DNA of 13,359 nt from JAYTQQ01 sp043746635 (GCA_043746635.1 JAYTQQ010000173.1:1-13359); one strand, 5' to 3'. Positions 7,193 through 13,359 are shown, counted from the stretch's first letter. Translations and numbers: made by a program. The notes: a model not told the origin generated them from the letters alone.

Positions 7193-8533
7193 ATGTTTGA
7201 TCAACTCAGTGACAAGATTCTGACGAGTTTTAAGAAGTTAAAGGGCCAGGCCCGTATTTCTGAAGCCAATATCCAAGATGCGATTAAAGAAATTCGAATG
7301 AGTTTGCTTGAAGCCGATGTTCACTTCAAAGTCGTGAAAGATTTTGTCGATCGTGTCAAAGAGAAGGCCCTCGGAGCCGAGGTGTTGGGCTCGATCACGC
7401 CGGGTCAGCAGTTCGTGAAAGTTGTTCACGATGAACTCATCCGAACTCTAGGCGGAACGAAAGAAGAAATTAAATTTCGTGGCACTCCAACAGTTATTTT
7501 TCTCGTCGGTCTTCAAGGTTCGGGTAAGACGACGACGTCCGCAAAACTCGCGAAATATATTCGTACTAAATACCAAAAGCGTCCAGGTTTAGTTCCTGCC
7601 GATGTTTATCGTCCTGCCGCGATTGATCAGTTAAAGACGCTCGCGAAACAAAATGATTTGCCGGTTTTCCCAAGCGAGACGACGCAAAAACCAGAAGAGA
7701 TTCTCGCTCTTGCAAAAAAATGGGCCGAAGAAAATATGGTTGAAGTCGTGCTTGTCGATACGGCCGGCCGGCAACAAATTGATGATGACTTGATGGGAGA
7801 GCTCGAGAGACTCAAAAAAATTTGGGATCCATCAGAAATTTTACTCGTTGCCGATGCGATGCTTGGTCAACAGTCGGTCAATGTTGCTCAAGGCTTTCAC
7901 TCCAGACTAGGGCTTACGGGTCTCGTTCTCACTAAAATTGACGGCGATGCACGCGGCGGAGCGGCACTCAGTATTCGTGAAACGACGGGTGTTCCCATTA
8001 AATTTCTCGGCACCGGTGAAAAGAGCGATGCGCTCGAAGTTTTTCACCCCGATCGTCTTGCTTCCAGAATCCTGGATATGGGCGATGTTTTGTCGCTCGT
8101 CGAACGCGCTCAAGAAGTCATCGACCTCAAGTCGGCTGAAGAGTCGGCCAAAAAGATGGCGAAAAACCAATTTACGATCAATGACTTTTTAAGCCAGCTC
8201 AAGATGATGAAAAAAATGGGCGGTATGGAAAGCTTAATGAAAATGATCCCGGGCATGGGTCAGGCGATGAAACAGGTGAAGAATATGGCTCCTCCTGATG
8301 ATCAAATTCGAAAAATCGAGTCTATCATCTCATCGATGACCCAAAAAGAACGGGATAATCACAACATTTTAAACGGTTCAAGACGCTTGAGAATTGCGAA
8401 AGGCAGCGGCACCCAAGTCTCAGATGTGAATAAATTCATTAAGCAATTCGAAGAGAGTAAGAAAATGATGTCTCAGGCGATGAAAATGTTTGGTAAGAAG
8501 GGGATGCCTGGTGGCTTTTCTCCATTCCGGTAA
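7193..8533 (+). CDS. ffh: Signal recognition particle protein Ffh (SRP54)
   Basis: SRP GTPase that binds 4.5S RNA and signal sequences of nascent membrane and exported proteins and docks with FtsY. It has 446 residues from MFDQLSDK. An N helical bundle comes first, then the G domain with P-loop GLQGSGKTT (106-114), the SRP insertion around DVYRPAAIDQL, DTAGRQ (189-194) and TKIDGDARGGAAL (247-259). A Met-rich M domain follows (MMKKMGGMESLMKMIPGMG; RNA-binding SRRLRIAKGSG), ending in a Met/Lys-rich GKKGMPGGF tail. The start at 7193 fits the family N-terminus and has AGGGG about eight bases upstream. An in-frame ATG at 7166 would add nine residues and overlaps the stop of the leader ORF (ATGA), so coupled initiation there cannot be excluded. 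It opens the ffh-rpsP ribosome-maturation operon. Confidence 0.97.
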   Translation: MFDQLSDKILTSFKKLKGQARISEANIQDAIKEIRMSLLEADVHFKVVKDFVDRVKEKALGAEVLGSITPGQQFVKVVHDELIRTLGGTKEEIKFRGTPTVIFLVGLQGSGKTTTSAKLAKYIRTKYQKRPGLVPADVYRPAAIDQLKTLAKQNDLPVFPSETTQKPEEILALAKKWAEENMVEVVLVDTAGRQQIDDDLMGELERLKKIWDPSEILLVADAMLGQQSVNVAQGFHSRLGLTGLVLTKIDGDARGGAALSIRETTGVPIKFLGTGEKSDALEVFHPDRLASRILDMGDVLSLVERAQEVIDLKSAEESAKKMAKNQFTINDFLSQLKMMKKMGGMESLMKMIPGMGQAMKQVKNMAPPDDQIRKIESIISSMTQKERDNHNILNGSRRLRIAKGSGTQVSDVNKFIKQFEESKKMMSQAMKMFGKKGMPGGFSPFR

Positions 8534-8548
8534 GTTTTTGGTGTTTTA

Positions 8549-8570
8549 AGCTTGCCAAATTCGGCGAGTT
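8549..8570 (+). terminator. Weak hairpin after ffh
   Basis: AGCTTGCC pairs with GGCGAGTT through eight pairs including two G-U, around loop AAATTC, followed by TTCTAGTT rather than a clean T run. It may reduce read-through into rpsP or be an RNA-processing site. There is no strong terminator here. Confidence 0.25.
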
Positions 8571-8573
8571 CTA

Positions 8574-8603
8574 GTTACATCCTTCGGTCAGCCAAAATAT
8601 ATA
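8574..8603 (+). promoter_or_regulatory. Possible internal promoter upstream of rpsP
   Basis: GTTACA (8574-8579, 4/6 to -35), 18-base spacer and TATATA (8598-8603, 5/6 to -10). The 108-base ffh-rpsP gap is the largest spacing within the operon, which makes a separate promoter for the ribosomal-protein genes reasonable. CCAAA/TTTGG flanking the AT run could also form a small hairpin. Confidence 0.3.
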
Positions 8604-8641
8604 TGTTTGGGTGGCATACAGAAAATTTTTAAGGAGATCTT

Positions 8642-8890
8642 GTGGTAGTTATTCGACTCAATCGTGGTGGATCAAAAAAACGTCCAAAATATCGTATTAC
8701 AGTTGCTGATTCACGAGCTTGGCTTGGTGGCAGATTTTTGGAAGTGATTGGTTCTTACAATCCACTCCCAAAGGGAACAGAAAAAAAATTGCACATCGAT
8801 CTTGATAAAGTAAAGTCTTGGGTCGCTAAAGGGGCACAGCCTACTTTGCGCGTAAAGAGCCTTATCAAAATGGCCGAAAAACAAGCTTAG
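8642..8890 (+). CDS. rpsP: Small-subunit ribosomal protein bS16
   Basis: 30S subunit protein needed for assembly of the 5' and central 16S domains. It is 82 residues long, the normal size, with the signature opening VVIRLNRGGSKKRPKYRITVADSR and the usual GRFLEVIGSYNP and ...WVAKGAQPTLRVKSLI blocks. The start is GTG, preceded by a strong AAGGAGAT at ideal spacing. It is followed after 30 bases by khpA, the common rpsP-khpA-rimM-trmD-rplS order. Confidence 0.97.
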   Translation: MVVIRLNRGGSKKRPKYRITVADSRAWLGGRFLEVIGSYNPLPKGTEKKLHIDLDKVKSWVAKGAQPTLRVKSLIKMAEKQA

Positions 8891-8920
8891 TTCTTTTTCA
8901 TTAACACTGGAGATCTCTAA

Positions 8921-9172
8921 ATGACTTACAGTCCTACAAGTTTAAAAGACCTGGTTGAGTTCATGGCTAAATCTCTGGTAGATGCTCCCGACCAAGTTGA
9001 GGTCAATGAAATCGTTGGCGAACAGACGATGGTTGTTGAACTCAAAGTGGCTAAAGAAGATCTCGGTAAAGTGATCGGTAAACAAGGCCGCACCGCTCGT
9101 TCAATGCGTACTATTTTGAATGCTGCGAGCACGAAGCTTCAAAAGCGAAGCGTCCTCGAAATTGTCGAATAG
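8921..9172 (+). CDS. khpA: KH-domain RNA-binding protein KhpA (YlqC family)
   Basis: Single KH-domain protein of 83 residues. The KH GxxG loop is GKQG (53-56) in the stretch LGKVIGKQGRTARSMRTIL, which contacts RNA. Family members bind many RNAs, can pair with KhpB, and affect cell size and RNA metabolism. The gene lies between rpsP and rimM, its standard place. GGAGAT lies seven bases before the ATG, and the length agrees with the family. The KhpB/Jag partner is not in the window. Confidence 0.93.
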   Translation: MTYSPTSLKDLVEFMAKSLVDAPDQVEVNEIVGEQTMVVELKVAKEDLGKVIGKQGRTARSMRTILNAASTKLQKRSVLEIVE

Positions 9173-9197
9173 GCTTTACGCCTCTTAAAGATCAAAA

Positions 9198-9731
9198 TTG
9201 GAATTCATAAAAGTTGGAAAAGTAAAAGACGCCCACGGATTAAAAGGTGAGCTCTTTATTTTTCTTTTCGCAAAAACGGCTCCCTGGATCAAACAACTCA
9301 GAAGTTTCAATATCACGCGCGAATCGCCTTCGGGCAAAGTCGAAACTCAAACTCTTACTTTGAAATCATCGCGTCCGCACAAAGACGGTCTCATCGTTGT
9401 GACCGAAGAAATCACCGACCGAAACCATTCGGAGTCTCTCAAGGGTTTCGCTTTTGAAATTCCAAAAAATATTTTGGTTTCAAAAAAAGGTGACACTCCC
9501 TACCTCATCGAACTCTTAGGGTTTGAAATTTACGATAATAATATTTTAATCGGCGTCATTTCGAGTTTTTCAAGCAACAGCGAGCAAGATCTTTTGGTGG
9601 TTGAGTCGGCGACGAGGTTTTACGAAATTCCTTTTGTTGAACCTTACGTTCTCAAAACAGATTACGAAGATCGAAAGATCATGATGGTTGTTCCTGAAGG
9701 ATTGCTCGAACTCTGCGGATATGACAAGTGA
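9198..9731 (+). CDS. rimM: Ribosome maturation factor RimM
   Basis: Assembly factor for the 30S head that binds uS19. It has 177 residues, the usual length. The N-terminal RimM domain starts IKVGKVKDAHGLKGELFIF. The C-terminal PRC-barrel is seen in LIELLGFEIYDNNILIGVI and ends in YEIPFVEPYVLKTDYEDRKI...GLLEL. The start is TTG with a poor ribosome site (only AAAG upstream). No ATG or GTG nearby would keep the conserved first strand, so TTG is chosen; weak initiation or coupling from khpA is likely. The stop overlaps the GTG start of trmD by four bases (GTGA). Confidence 0.93.
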   Translation: MEFIKVGKVKDAHGLKGELFIFLFAKTAPWIKQLRSFNITRESPSGKVETQTLTLKSSRPHKDGLIVVTEEITDRNHSESLKGFAFEIPKNILVSKKGDTPYLIELLGFEIYDNNILIGVISSFSSNSEQDLLVVESATRFYEIPFVEPYVLKTDYEDRKIMMVVPEGLLELCGYDK

Positions 9732-10546
9732 ACTTTCAGGTTATTAGCCTCATGCCAGAGATGATTTTATCTGGGCTCAAAGAAGGCGTCGTCGCAACGG
9801 CCATAGACAAAAAGATCATCGCGATCGAATGTTTGAATCCACGAAAATTTACGACCGACGCTCATCACACAGTCGACGATCGACCTTTCGGTGGTGGTGA
9901 CGGCATGATCATGATGGCCGAACCCATTGACCAGTCAATCGCCTATTTTGAAGCGAAGTCGAAGGCGGATGAAATCATCTACCTCTCGGCCCGTGGAGAA
10001 GTCTTAACCGATGCGGTTGCGATTGACCTTTCTCAGAAAAAAAGACTCACGCTGATTTGCGGCCGTTACGGCGGTGTTGATCAGCGGGTTATTTTGAAAA
10101 ATAAGGTCCGCGAGATTTCGATTGGTGATTATATTTTATCAGGCGGAGAGCTCGCGGCATTAGTACTGATCGACACCGTCTCGAGACACTTGCCCGGTGT
10201 TTTAGGAAATGAAGTATCGTCGCTCAGCGACAGCTTTGCTGATGGTCTTCTTGAAGCGCCTTCTTTTACGAGATCGCGAGACTGGGGAGCAATCGAAATA
10301 CCGGCAGTTCTTCTCGGCGGTGACCATAAAAAAATCAAAGAGTGGAAAGATGCTTTGAGCATTCTATCGACTCTTCAAAATAGGGAAGATTTATTTCATA
10401 AGAAAGACTTGGCTCTTAAAACTCTCGAGGCAACACTTGCATTATTTGATAGAATGTCGGCCCCTGAAAGAGAAGTTTCGGGTCTCGTTGACTTTCATCA
10501 TATTTCGAAAATTTTAAATGATGCCATCGCCAGAAAGAGGTCTTAA
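9728..10546 (+). CDS. trmD: tRNA (guanine-N1)-methyltransferase TrmD, with an unusual active-site residue
   Basis: SPOUT methyltransferase making m1G37 in tRNA, which prevents +1 frameshifting. It has 272 residues, slightly longer than typical (~255). Conserved blocks: NPRKFTTDAHHTVDDRPFGGGDGMIMM (substrate loop), CGRYGGVDQR (111-120), IGDYILSGGELAALVLIDTVSRHLPGVLG (132-160, the trefoil knot), SDSFADGLLE (167-176). The general-base Asp (D168, E. coli D169) and Arg (R153, E. coli R154) are present. At the E. coli E116 position (normally CGRYEG) there is Gly115, and the D177 position holds Glu176. As I recall, E116, D169 and D177 are proposed Mg2+ ligands, so the metal site may differ. HYTRP is changed to SFTRS. 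The start is GTG in the rimM stop; the stop is directly followed by the next ATG. Function is likely but the substitution merits checking. Confidence 0.93.
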   Translation: MNFQVISLMPEMILSGLKEGVVATAIDKKIIAIECLNPRKFTTDAHHTVDDRPFGGGDGMIMMAEPIDQSIAYFEAKSKADEIIYLSARGEVLTDAVAIDLSQKKRLTLICGRYGGVDQRVILKNKVREISIGDYILSGGELAALVLIDTVSRHLPGVLGNEVSSLSDSFADGLLEAPSFTRSRDWGAIEIPAVLLGGDHKKIKEWKDALSILSTLQNREDLFHKKDLALKTLEATLALFDRMSAPEREVSGLVDFHHISKILNDAIARKRS

Positions 10547-11104
10547 ATGCAACTTTCGGTTGGCCTTATCCATCACCCGGTTTTAGATAGTGCGAAGAGC
10601 ATAGTAGCGACGAATATCACGAACCTCGATATTCATGACATCGCGAGGGTCTGCAGAGTTTACGGGGTTGAGCGCTACTACGTGATTCATCCGATGAAAG
10701 AGCAGCAAATGTTTGTCTGGCGCATGCTCGATCACTGGCGCACCGGCGAAGGCTCAAAGCTCAATCCCATGAGAAAGACCGCGTTGACTATGGTGCATAC
10801 CGCAGACAGCGTGAAGGCAGCGATTCAGGATTGGGCGGGAGATGAAAAAGTCTTGTTGGTAGGGACTTCGGCTAGAACGATTGGTATAACAAGAATTGGT
10901 TTTGAGGAATTGAAACTCAAACTCCACGGGAGTGACCAAAAGGTGTTTTTGATCTTTGGAACTGGCTTCGGGATGACCGAAGAGCTCCTCAAATCTTGCG
11001 ATTATTTGCTTGAGCCACTCCAAGGAGCGCCTCCGCTCGATTATAGGCATCTTTCGGTGAGATCGGCGGTAAGTATCTGTCTTGACCGACTTAGGCCGTC
11101 ATGA
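10547..11104 (+). CDS. SPOUT-type RNA methyltransferase (PF09936-like)
   Basis: Predicted SAM-dependent RNA methyltransferase of 185 residues. I recognise it as the family often encoded between trmD and rplS in delta-proteobacteria-like genomes and Thermotoga (TM1570 type). Visible features are an N-terminal strand LSVGLIHHPV and the IATNITNLDIHDIARVCRVYGV block with the family's Asn-Ile-Thr. The C-terminal knot motifs are VFLIFGTGFGMTEELL (133-148) and YRHLSVRSAVSICLDRL (166-182), where SAM binds in a trefoil knot. The RNA target is not known. The ATG directly follows the trmD TAA with AGAGGT five bases upstream, so translation is coupled to trmD. It could modify tRNA or rRNA; the context suggests a translation-related substrate. 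Confidence 0.8.
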   Translation: MQLSVGLIHHPVLDSAKSIVATNITNLDIHDIARVCRVYGVERYYVIHPMKEQQMFVWRMLDHWRTGEGSKLNPMRKTALTMVHTADSVKAAIQDWAGDEKVLLVGTSARTIGITRIGFEELKLKLHGSDQKVFLIFGTGFGMTEELLKSCDYLLEPLQGAPPLDYRHLSVRSAVSICLDRLRPS

Positions 11105-11149
11105 TAAATGTTTTCGTTCTCTTTTAAAATAGTAGTCAAAATAATTGGC

Positions 11150-11178
11150 GAGTTCATGGGTCGAGTTCATGGGTCGAG
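11150..11178 (+). repeat. 13-bp tandem repeat in the rplS leader
   Basis: Two perfect copies of GAGTTCATGGGTC (11150-11162, 11163-11175) plus GAG of a third. A related GAGTTCA occurs at 11187-11193, next to the ribosome site. It lies 20-48 bases upstream of the rplS ATG, within the 93-base gap after the SPOUT gene, and may act in translation or transcription control, or be a recent slippage duplication. Confidence 0.8.
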
Positions 11179-11197
11179 ATAAACGGGAGTTCAGGCA

Positions 11198-11665
11198 ATG
11201 ACTGATATAGTTCAAAAAGTAGCAAAGATGATCAACGATAGAAACCACGGCGAACGAAATAAGGCTCGCGCCATTGCTGACTTTTCAGCGGGTGACACCC
11301 TTGGTGTTTATGTACGAGTAAAAGAAGGCGAAAAAGAACGCGTTCAGCTCTACAAAGGTGTTTGCATTAAAATTCAAGGTAAAGGACAAACTCGTTCTTT
11401 CACAGTTCGAAAAGTTTCTTCAGGCATTGGTGTTGAAAGAACATTTCCGTTCATGAGCCCAAACTTAGATCGCGTTGAACTCGTTTCAAAAGGTAAAGTA
11501 CGTCGCTCAAAACTCTACTACCTTAGAAATCTTCGCGGTAAAGCGGCGACGATTGAAACTGAGTTGTACGCTGCTCCTTCTGAAAAAGAAGAAGGCGGAG
11601 AAGCTGTAGCGAAAGCTCCGAAGGCCCCGAAAACTCCGAAAGCAAAAAAAGCTCCAAAGCCGTAA
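11198..11665 (+). CDS. rplS: Large-subunit ribosomal protein bL19 with Lys/Ala/Pro-rich C-terminal tail
   Basis: 50S protein at the subunit interface. Residues 1-125 match bL19: DFSAGDTLGVYVRVKEGEKERVQLYKGV, GIGVERTFPFMSPNLDRVELVSKGKVRRSKLYYLRNLRGKAA. Total length is 155 against the usual ~115-120. The excess is a low-complexity tail from about 127: an acidic SEKEEGGE segment, then repeats of KAPKAPKTPKAKKAPKP. It is probably disordered and RNA-contacting. GGGAG lies eight bases before the ATG. A 13-bp tandem repeat sits in the leader, and a possible AATAAT -10 occurs at 11140 without a convincing -35. The stop is one base before the TTG of rnhB. Confidence 0.96.
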   Translation: MTDIVQKVAKMINDRNHGERNKARAIADFSAGDTLGVYVRVKEGEKERVQLYKGVCIKIQGKGQTRSFTVRKVSSGIGVERTFPFMSPNLDRVELVSKGKVRRSKLYYLRNLRGKAATIETELYAAPSEKEEGGEAVAKAPKAPKTPKAKKAPKP

Positions 11666-11666
11666 A

Positions 11667-12347
11667 TTGAAACCTAAAATATTGAATCCGCTTGAAATGG
11701 TCGACCATTTCAAGCTGCCATTTCAGCCTATCATCGGTGTCGATGAAGTCGGTCGTGGATGTCTTGCCGGAGCGGTCTACGCTGCGGCTGTAATTCTTAA
11801 CGAAGATTTTGACTGCTCTGAAATCACAGATTCTAAAAAAATATCCGCTTTGCGAAGAGAAAAATTAGCAAGAGCGATTCAGGAGTCTTGTCACTTCAGT
11901 ATCTCGTTTGCAACAGTCCAAGAAATTGATGAGATCAATATATTGCAAGCATCGCTGCTTGCAATGAAGAGAGCCGTTATCGAAGTGATTCAGAAGGCGA
12001 AATTGAAATCAGGCTTGATTGCTATTGATGGCAATCAGATGATTAAAAATATTCCGCTCGAGTTGAAGAAGTTCAAACAGCAAACTTTTATTCAAGGTGA
12101 TCTCAGGCTGAAACCAATCGGCGCGGCGTCGATCATTGCGAAGGTCGCACGCGACCAATACATGAGAGAGTTGCATCTTGAGTTTCCGCAATATGGGTTC
12201 GCTTCACACAAGGCCTACGCATCTCTCGAGCACCGAAGAGCGATTCAAAAATTTGGACCTTGTCGCGAACATCGAAAAACATTTGGCGGCGTCAAAGAAT
12301 TTATCCGGAAATTTGAAAACGGATTTGAAAAAACTCTCGAACTCTGA
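11667..12347 (+). CDS. rnhB: Ribonuclease HII
   Basis: Cleaves RNA in RNA-DNA hybrids and single ribonucleotides in DNA. It has 226 residues from the TTG at 11667. Catalytic set: Asp26 and Glu27 in GVDEVGRG, Asp121 in AIDGNQ, Asp145 in IQGDLRL, followed by the AASIIAKVARD helix (153-163) and SHKAY. The start is uncertain. TTG 11667 lies one base after the rplS stop and lacks a ribosome site; ATG 11697 is ten codons later but lies inside a perfect 26-bp palindrome that would fold its AUG into a hairpin. Both leave the conserved core whole. The gene is probably coupled to rplS. Its 3' end overlaps the start of yraN. Confidence 0.95.
   Translation: MKPKILNPLEMVDHFKLPFQPIIGVDEVGRGCLAGAVYAAAVILNEDFDCSEITDSKKISALRREKLARAIQESCHFSISFATVQEIDEINILQASLLAMKRAVIEVIQKAKLKSGLIAIDGNQMIKNIPLELKKFKQQTFIQGDLRLKPIGAASIIAKVARDQYMRELHLEFPQYGFASHKAYASLEHRRAIQKFGPCREHRKTFGGVKEFIRKFENGFEKTLEL
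11690..11715. repeat. Perfect 26-bp palindrome over the rnhB start region
   Basis: Half-site GCTTGAAATGGTC is followed directly by its exact reverse complement, with the centre between 11702 and 11703 (GTC/GAC). As RNA it gives an eleven-pair stem with a UCGA tetraloop that hides the AUG at 11697. As DNA it could be a dimeric protein operator or a cruciform. A perfect 26-bp inverted repeat by chance is very unlikely, and here it also lies within codons (LEMVDHFKL). Confidence 0.9.
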
Positions 12348-12654
12348 TCGTGGCTTATACTGTGAATACCTTGTTTACCAAAAGCTCCTTAAAGAAGATT
12401 TCAAGTTTATCGCTCATCGATTAAAAACTCCCATGGCCGAAATTGATTTGCTTTTTGTTTGTGATTCACGTGCGATCGCGGTCGAAGTGAAGTCGAGTGC
12501 GTCAGATGCTTTTTTATTCACGCGGGTCGGCCGTCGTCAGAAAACAAAACTCCGTGCGGCTCGCTTATTTTTAGAATCAAAATATCCAGAAGTGCAGCTG
12601 GTTTTGGCAGTTGTGAGCCATGATGCATCAATAGAACTCATCGAAAACTTCTAA
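12313..12654 (+). CDS. yraN: YraN family (UPF0102) nuclease-fold protein
   Basis: Small protein of the restriction-endonuclease-like PD-(D/E)XK fold, often encoded beside rnhB; its precise function is unsettled. With the TTG at 12313 it has 113 residues. The catalytic-type set is visible: Glu18 in RGLYCEYLVYQKLL, Asp45 in AEIDLLF, Glu58 and Lys60 in AVEVKSS, then the GRRQKTKLRAARLFL helix. The reading frame stays open back to a TTG at 12178, with an in-frame ATG at 12193. Those starts would overlap rnhB by ~155-170 bases and add residues not seen in the family, so a start at 12313 or 12325 (both TTG, overlapping rnhB by 23-35 bases) is preferred. Start choice is the weak point; the family is fairly sure. 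Confidence 0.8.
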   Translation: MKTDLKKLSNSDRGLYCEYLVYQKLLKEDFKFIAHRLKTPMAEIDLLFVCDSRAIAVEVKSSASDAFLFTRVGRRQKTKLRAARLFLESKYPEVQLVLAVVSHDASIELIENF

Positions 12655-12693
12655 TGTTGACTCGGCCCAGCTGGGATCGGAAGCTTAAAGGAG

Positions 12694-13068
12694 ATGACAC
12701 ATAAAAAAATCTTCATCTCTATTTTGGTTTTCTTCTTTTTTCGCGTCAGTTCGGCTGCGGCCGATCCGGCGAAAGATTTTGTGATGAGCTGTACTTACGG
12801 CGTTCTCGCCGGAACTCTCGTGGGAACGGCCACACTCGCGTTCTCCGATAAGCCTGGAGACAACCTCAACCGCATCGCTCGGGGCGCATCGATCGGGCTC
12901 TATGCCGGGATTTTACTCGGTCTCTACGTTGTAAACTTGAGCTCAGGAGGAGAAGAAGATCCGCAGGTTTCGATGAAGGAGCTTCCGAAACTTCAGGTTT
13001 ATCCGATCGTGAGTGAAGTCCACGGCGTCGAAGGCGGCGCTGTTCGCTACTCTCTCTGGCAATTCTAA
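12694..13068 (+). CDS. Small exported or membrane protein with Gly-rich hydrophobic helices
   Basis: Unrecognised 124-residue protein. The N-terminus (KKIFISILVFFFFRVSSAAA) looks like a signal peptide with an Arg breaking the core; cleavage would fall near Ala22-Ala23, leaving DPAKDFVMSC. Two Gly-rich hydrophobic segments follow (YGVLAGTLVGTATLAFS, 35-51; GASIGLYAGILLGLYVVNL, 64-82), the pattern of a glycine-zipper helical hairpin in a membrane. A polar tail ends VEGGAVRYSLWQF. The ribosome site AAAGGAG directly abuts the ATG, unusually short spacing. The last codons are part of a 13-bp tandem array that continues past the stop. The gene converges with the LptD-like gene. It may be a conserved Bdellovibrio protein of unknown role. 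Confidence 0.7.
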   Translation: MTHKKIFISILVFFFFRVSSAAADPAKDFVMSCTYGVLAGTLVGTATLAFSDKPGDNLNRIARGASIGLYAGILLGLYVVNLSSGGEEDPQVSMKELPKLQVYPIVSEVHGVEGGAVRYSLWQF

Positions 13069-13121
13069 CTGGCAATTCTAACTGGCTATTCTCTCTGGCT
13101 ATTCTCTCTGGCAACTCAAAT
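13044..13121. repeat. 13-bp minisatellite spanning the stop codon and intergenic gap
   Basis: Six contiguous 13-base units. They run TCGCTACTCTCTC (diverged), TGGCAATTCTAAC twice (13057-13082), TGGCTATTCTCTC twice (13083-13108), and TGGCAACTCAAAT (13109-13121, diverged). The array begins inside the last codons of the preceding gene (each A-type unit contains TGGCAATTCTAA, coding Trp-Gln-Phe-stop) and ends at the stop codon of the converging gene. It fills the whole convergent gap in place of a visible terminator. Confidence 0.9.
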
Positions 13122-13359
13122 TAGGTCGTAGGTGGTGGAGTCGCATTCGGCGGCGTATTTGGCGAAGTTGCTGTAGGTGCTGCGCCCGATGCCGATCCGC
13201 CGAACTGGTAATCGAAATTGATCGTCTCGCTTGTTCCGACTTGTCCTAAGAAGTGAATGAATTTAATTCCTACGCCCCAGCAGTTTCCTGGCGGAGTGAG
13301 CAGCACCATCGCATCCCAATAGTTAATGTCATAACTATTTCGAAAATCAACCGGGTTTA
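13121..13359 (-). CDS. Probable LptD-like outer-membrane beta-barrel protein, C-terminal part (runs off the window)
   Basis: The frame on the minus strand is open from the window edge to TAA at 13123-13121, so only the C-terminal ~78 residues are seen. The sequence NSYDINYWDAMVLLTPP, GNCWGVGIKFIHFLG, TINFDYQFGG has alternating hydrophobic strands and the (C)CW motif that recall the last strands of LptD, the LPS transport barrel. A Thr/Pro/Ala-rich tail (PTATSPNTPPNATPPPTT) follows the barrel, where most LptD proteins end soon after the last strand. The internal GTG at 13309 is not the true start. Another large beta-barrel is the alternative. Confidence 0.5.
   Translation of the reverse strand, partial: NPVDFRNSYDINYWDAMVLLTPPGNCWGVGIKFIHFLGQVGTSETINFDYQFGGSASGAAPTATSPNTPPNATPPPTT

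Noticed and set aside
12666..12675. CCCAGCTGGG palindrome before the small exported protein
   Set aside because: Ten bases is too short to be meaningful, with no T run or repeat partner.
13121..13309. Complete 62-codon gene starting at GTG 13309
   Set aside because: The frame stays open to the window edge and the peptide reads as the end of a longer barrel protein.

Overview
The window looks like a core-genome segment of a Bdellovibrio-like bacterium (Bdellovibrionota). That is inferred from the style of the HNH, HPF-like, lipoprotein and LptD-like proteins and from the gene order ffh-rpsP-khpA-rimM-trmD-SPOUT-rplS-rnhB-yraN; no search was run. No rRNA, tRNA, CRISPR array, insertion sequence or phage module is visible.

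Left part (1-1151, minus strand): an HNH endonuclease gene, whose conserved N-terminus continues upstream of its first ATG without a usable start codon, and a short HPF/RaiA-like ribosome-hibernation protein. A 240-base gap (1152-1391) holds divergent promoter candidates and a 17-bp direct repeat.

Centre-left (1392-4364, plus strand): an NDH-2/SelD-associated-type FAD oxidoreductase overlaps prfC (release factor 3) by 8 bases. Directly after prfC lies the tail of an ABC-2 transporter permease that has lost the rest of its gene. A very large lipoprotein gene (4365-6989, minus strand) converges on it with no spacer.

Right part (6990-12654, plus strand): a translation and RNA-maintenance operon. 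It runs Ffh (SRP GTPase), bS16, KhpA, RimM (30S maturation), TrmD (tRNA m1G37), a PF09936-type SPOUT RNA methyltransferase, bL19, RNase HII and YraN. Many junctions are tight or overlapping, and several starts are GTG or TTG. The ffh leader can form two hairpins. rplS is preceded by a 13-bp tandem duplication, and the rnhB start region carries a perfect 26-bp palindrome.

Right end (12694-13359): a small exported or membrane protein whose 3' end runs into a 13-bp minisatellite, facing the C-terminal part of a probable outer-membrane LptD-like barrel on the minus strand that continues past the window.

No clear new multi-gene system is visible. The best second-look items are the rnhB palindrome, the start-less HNH gene, the TrmD active-site substitution, the ABC permease remnant, the ffh leader and the two 13-bp repeat arrays.
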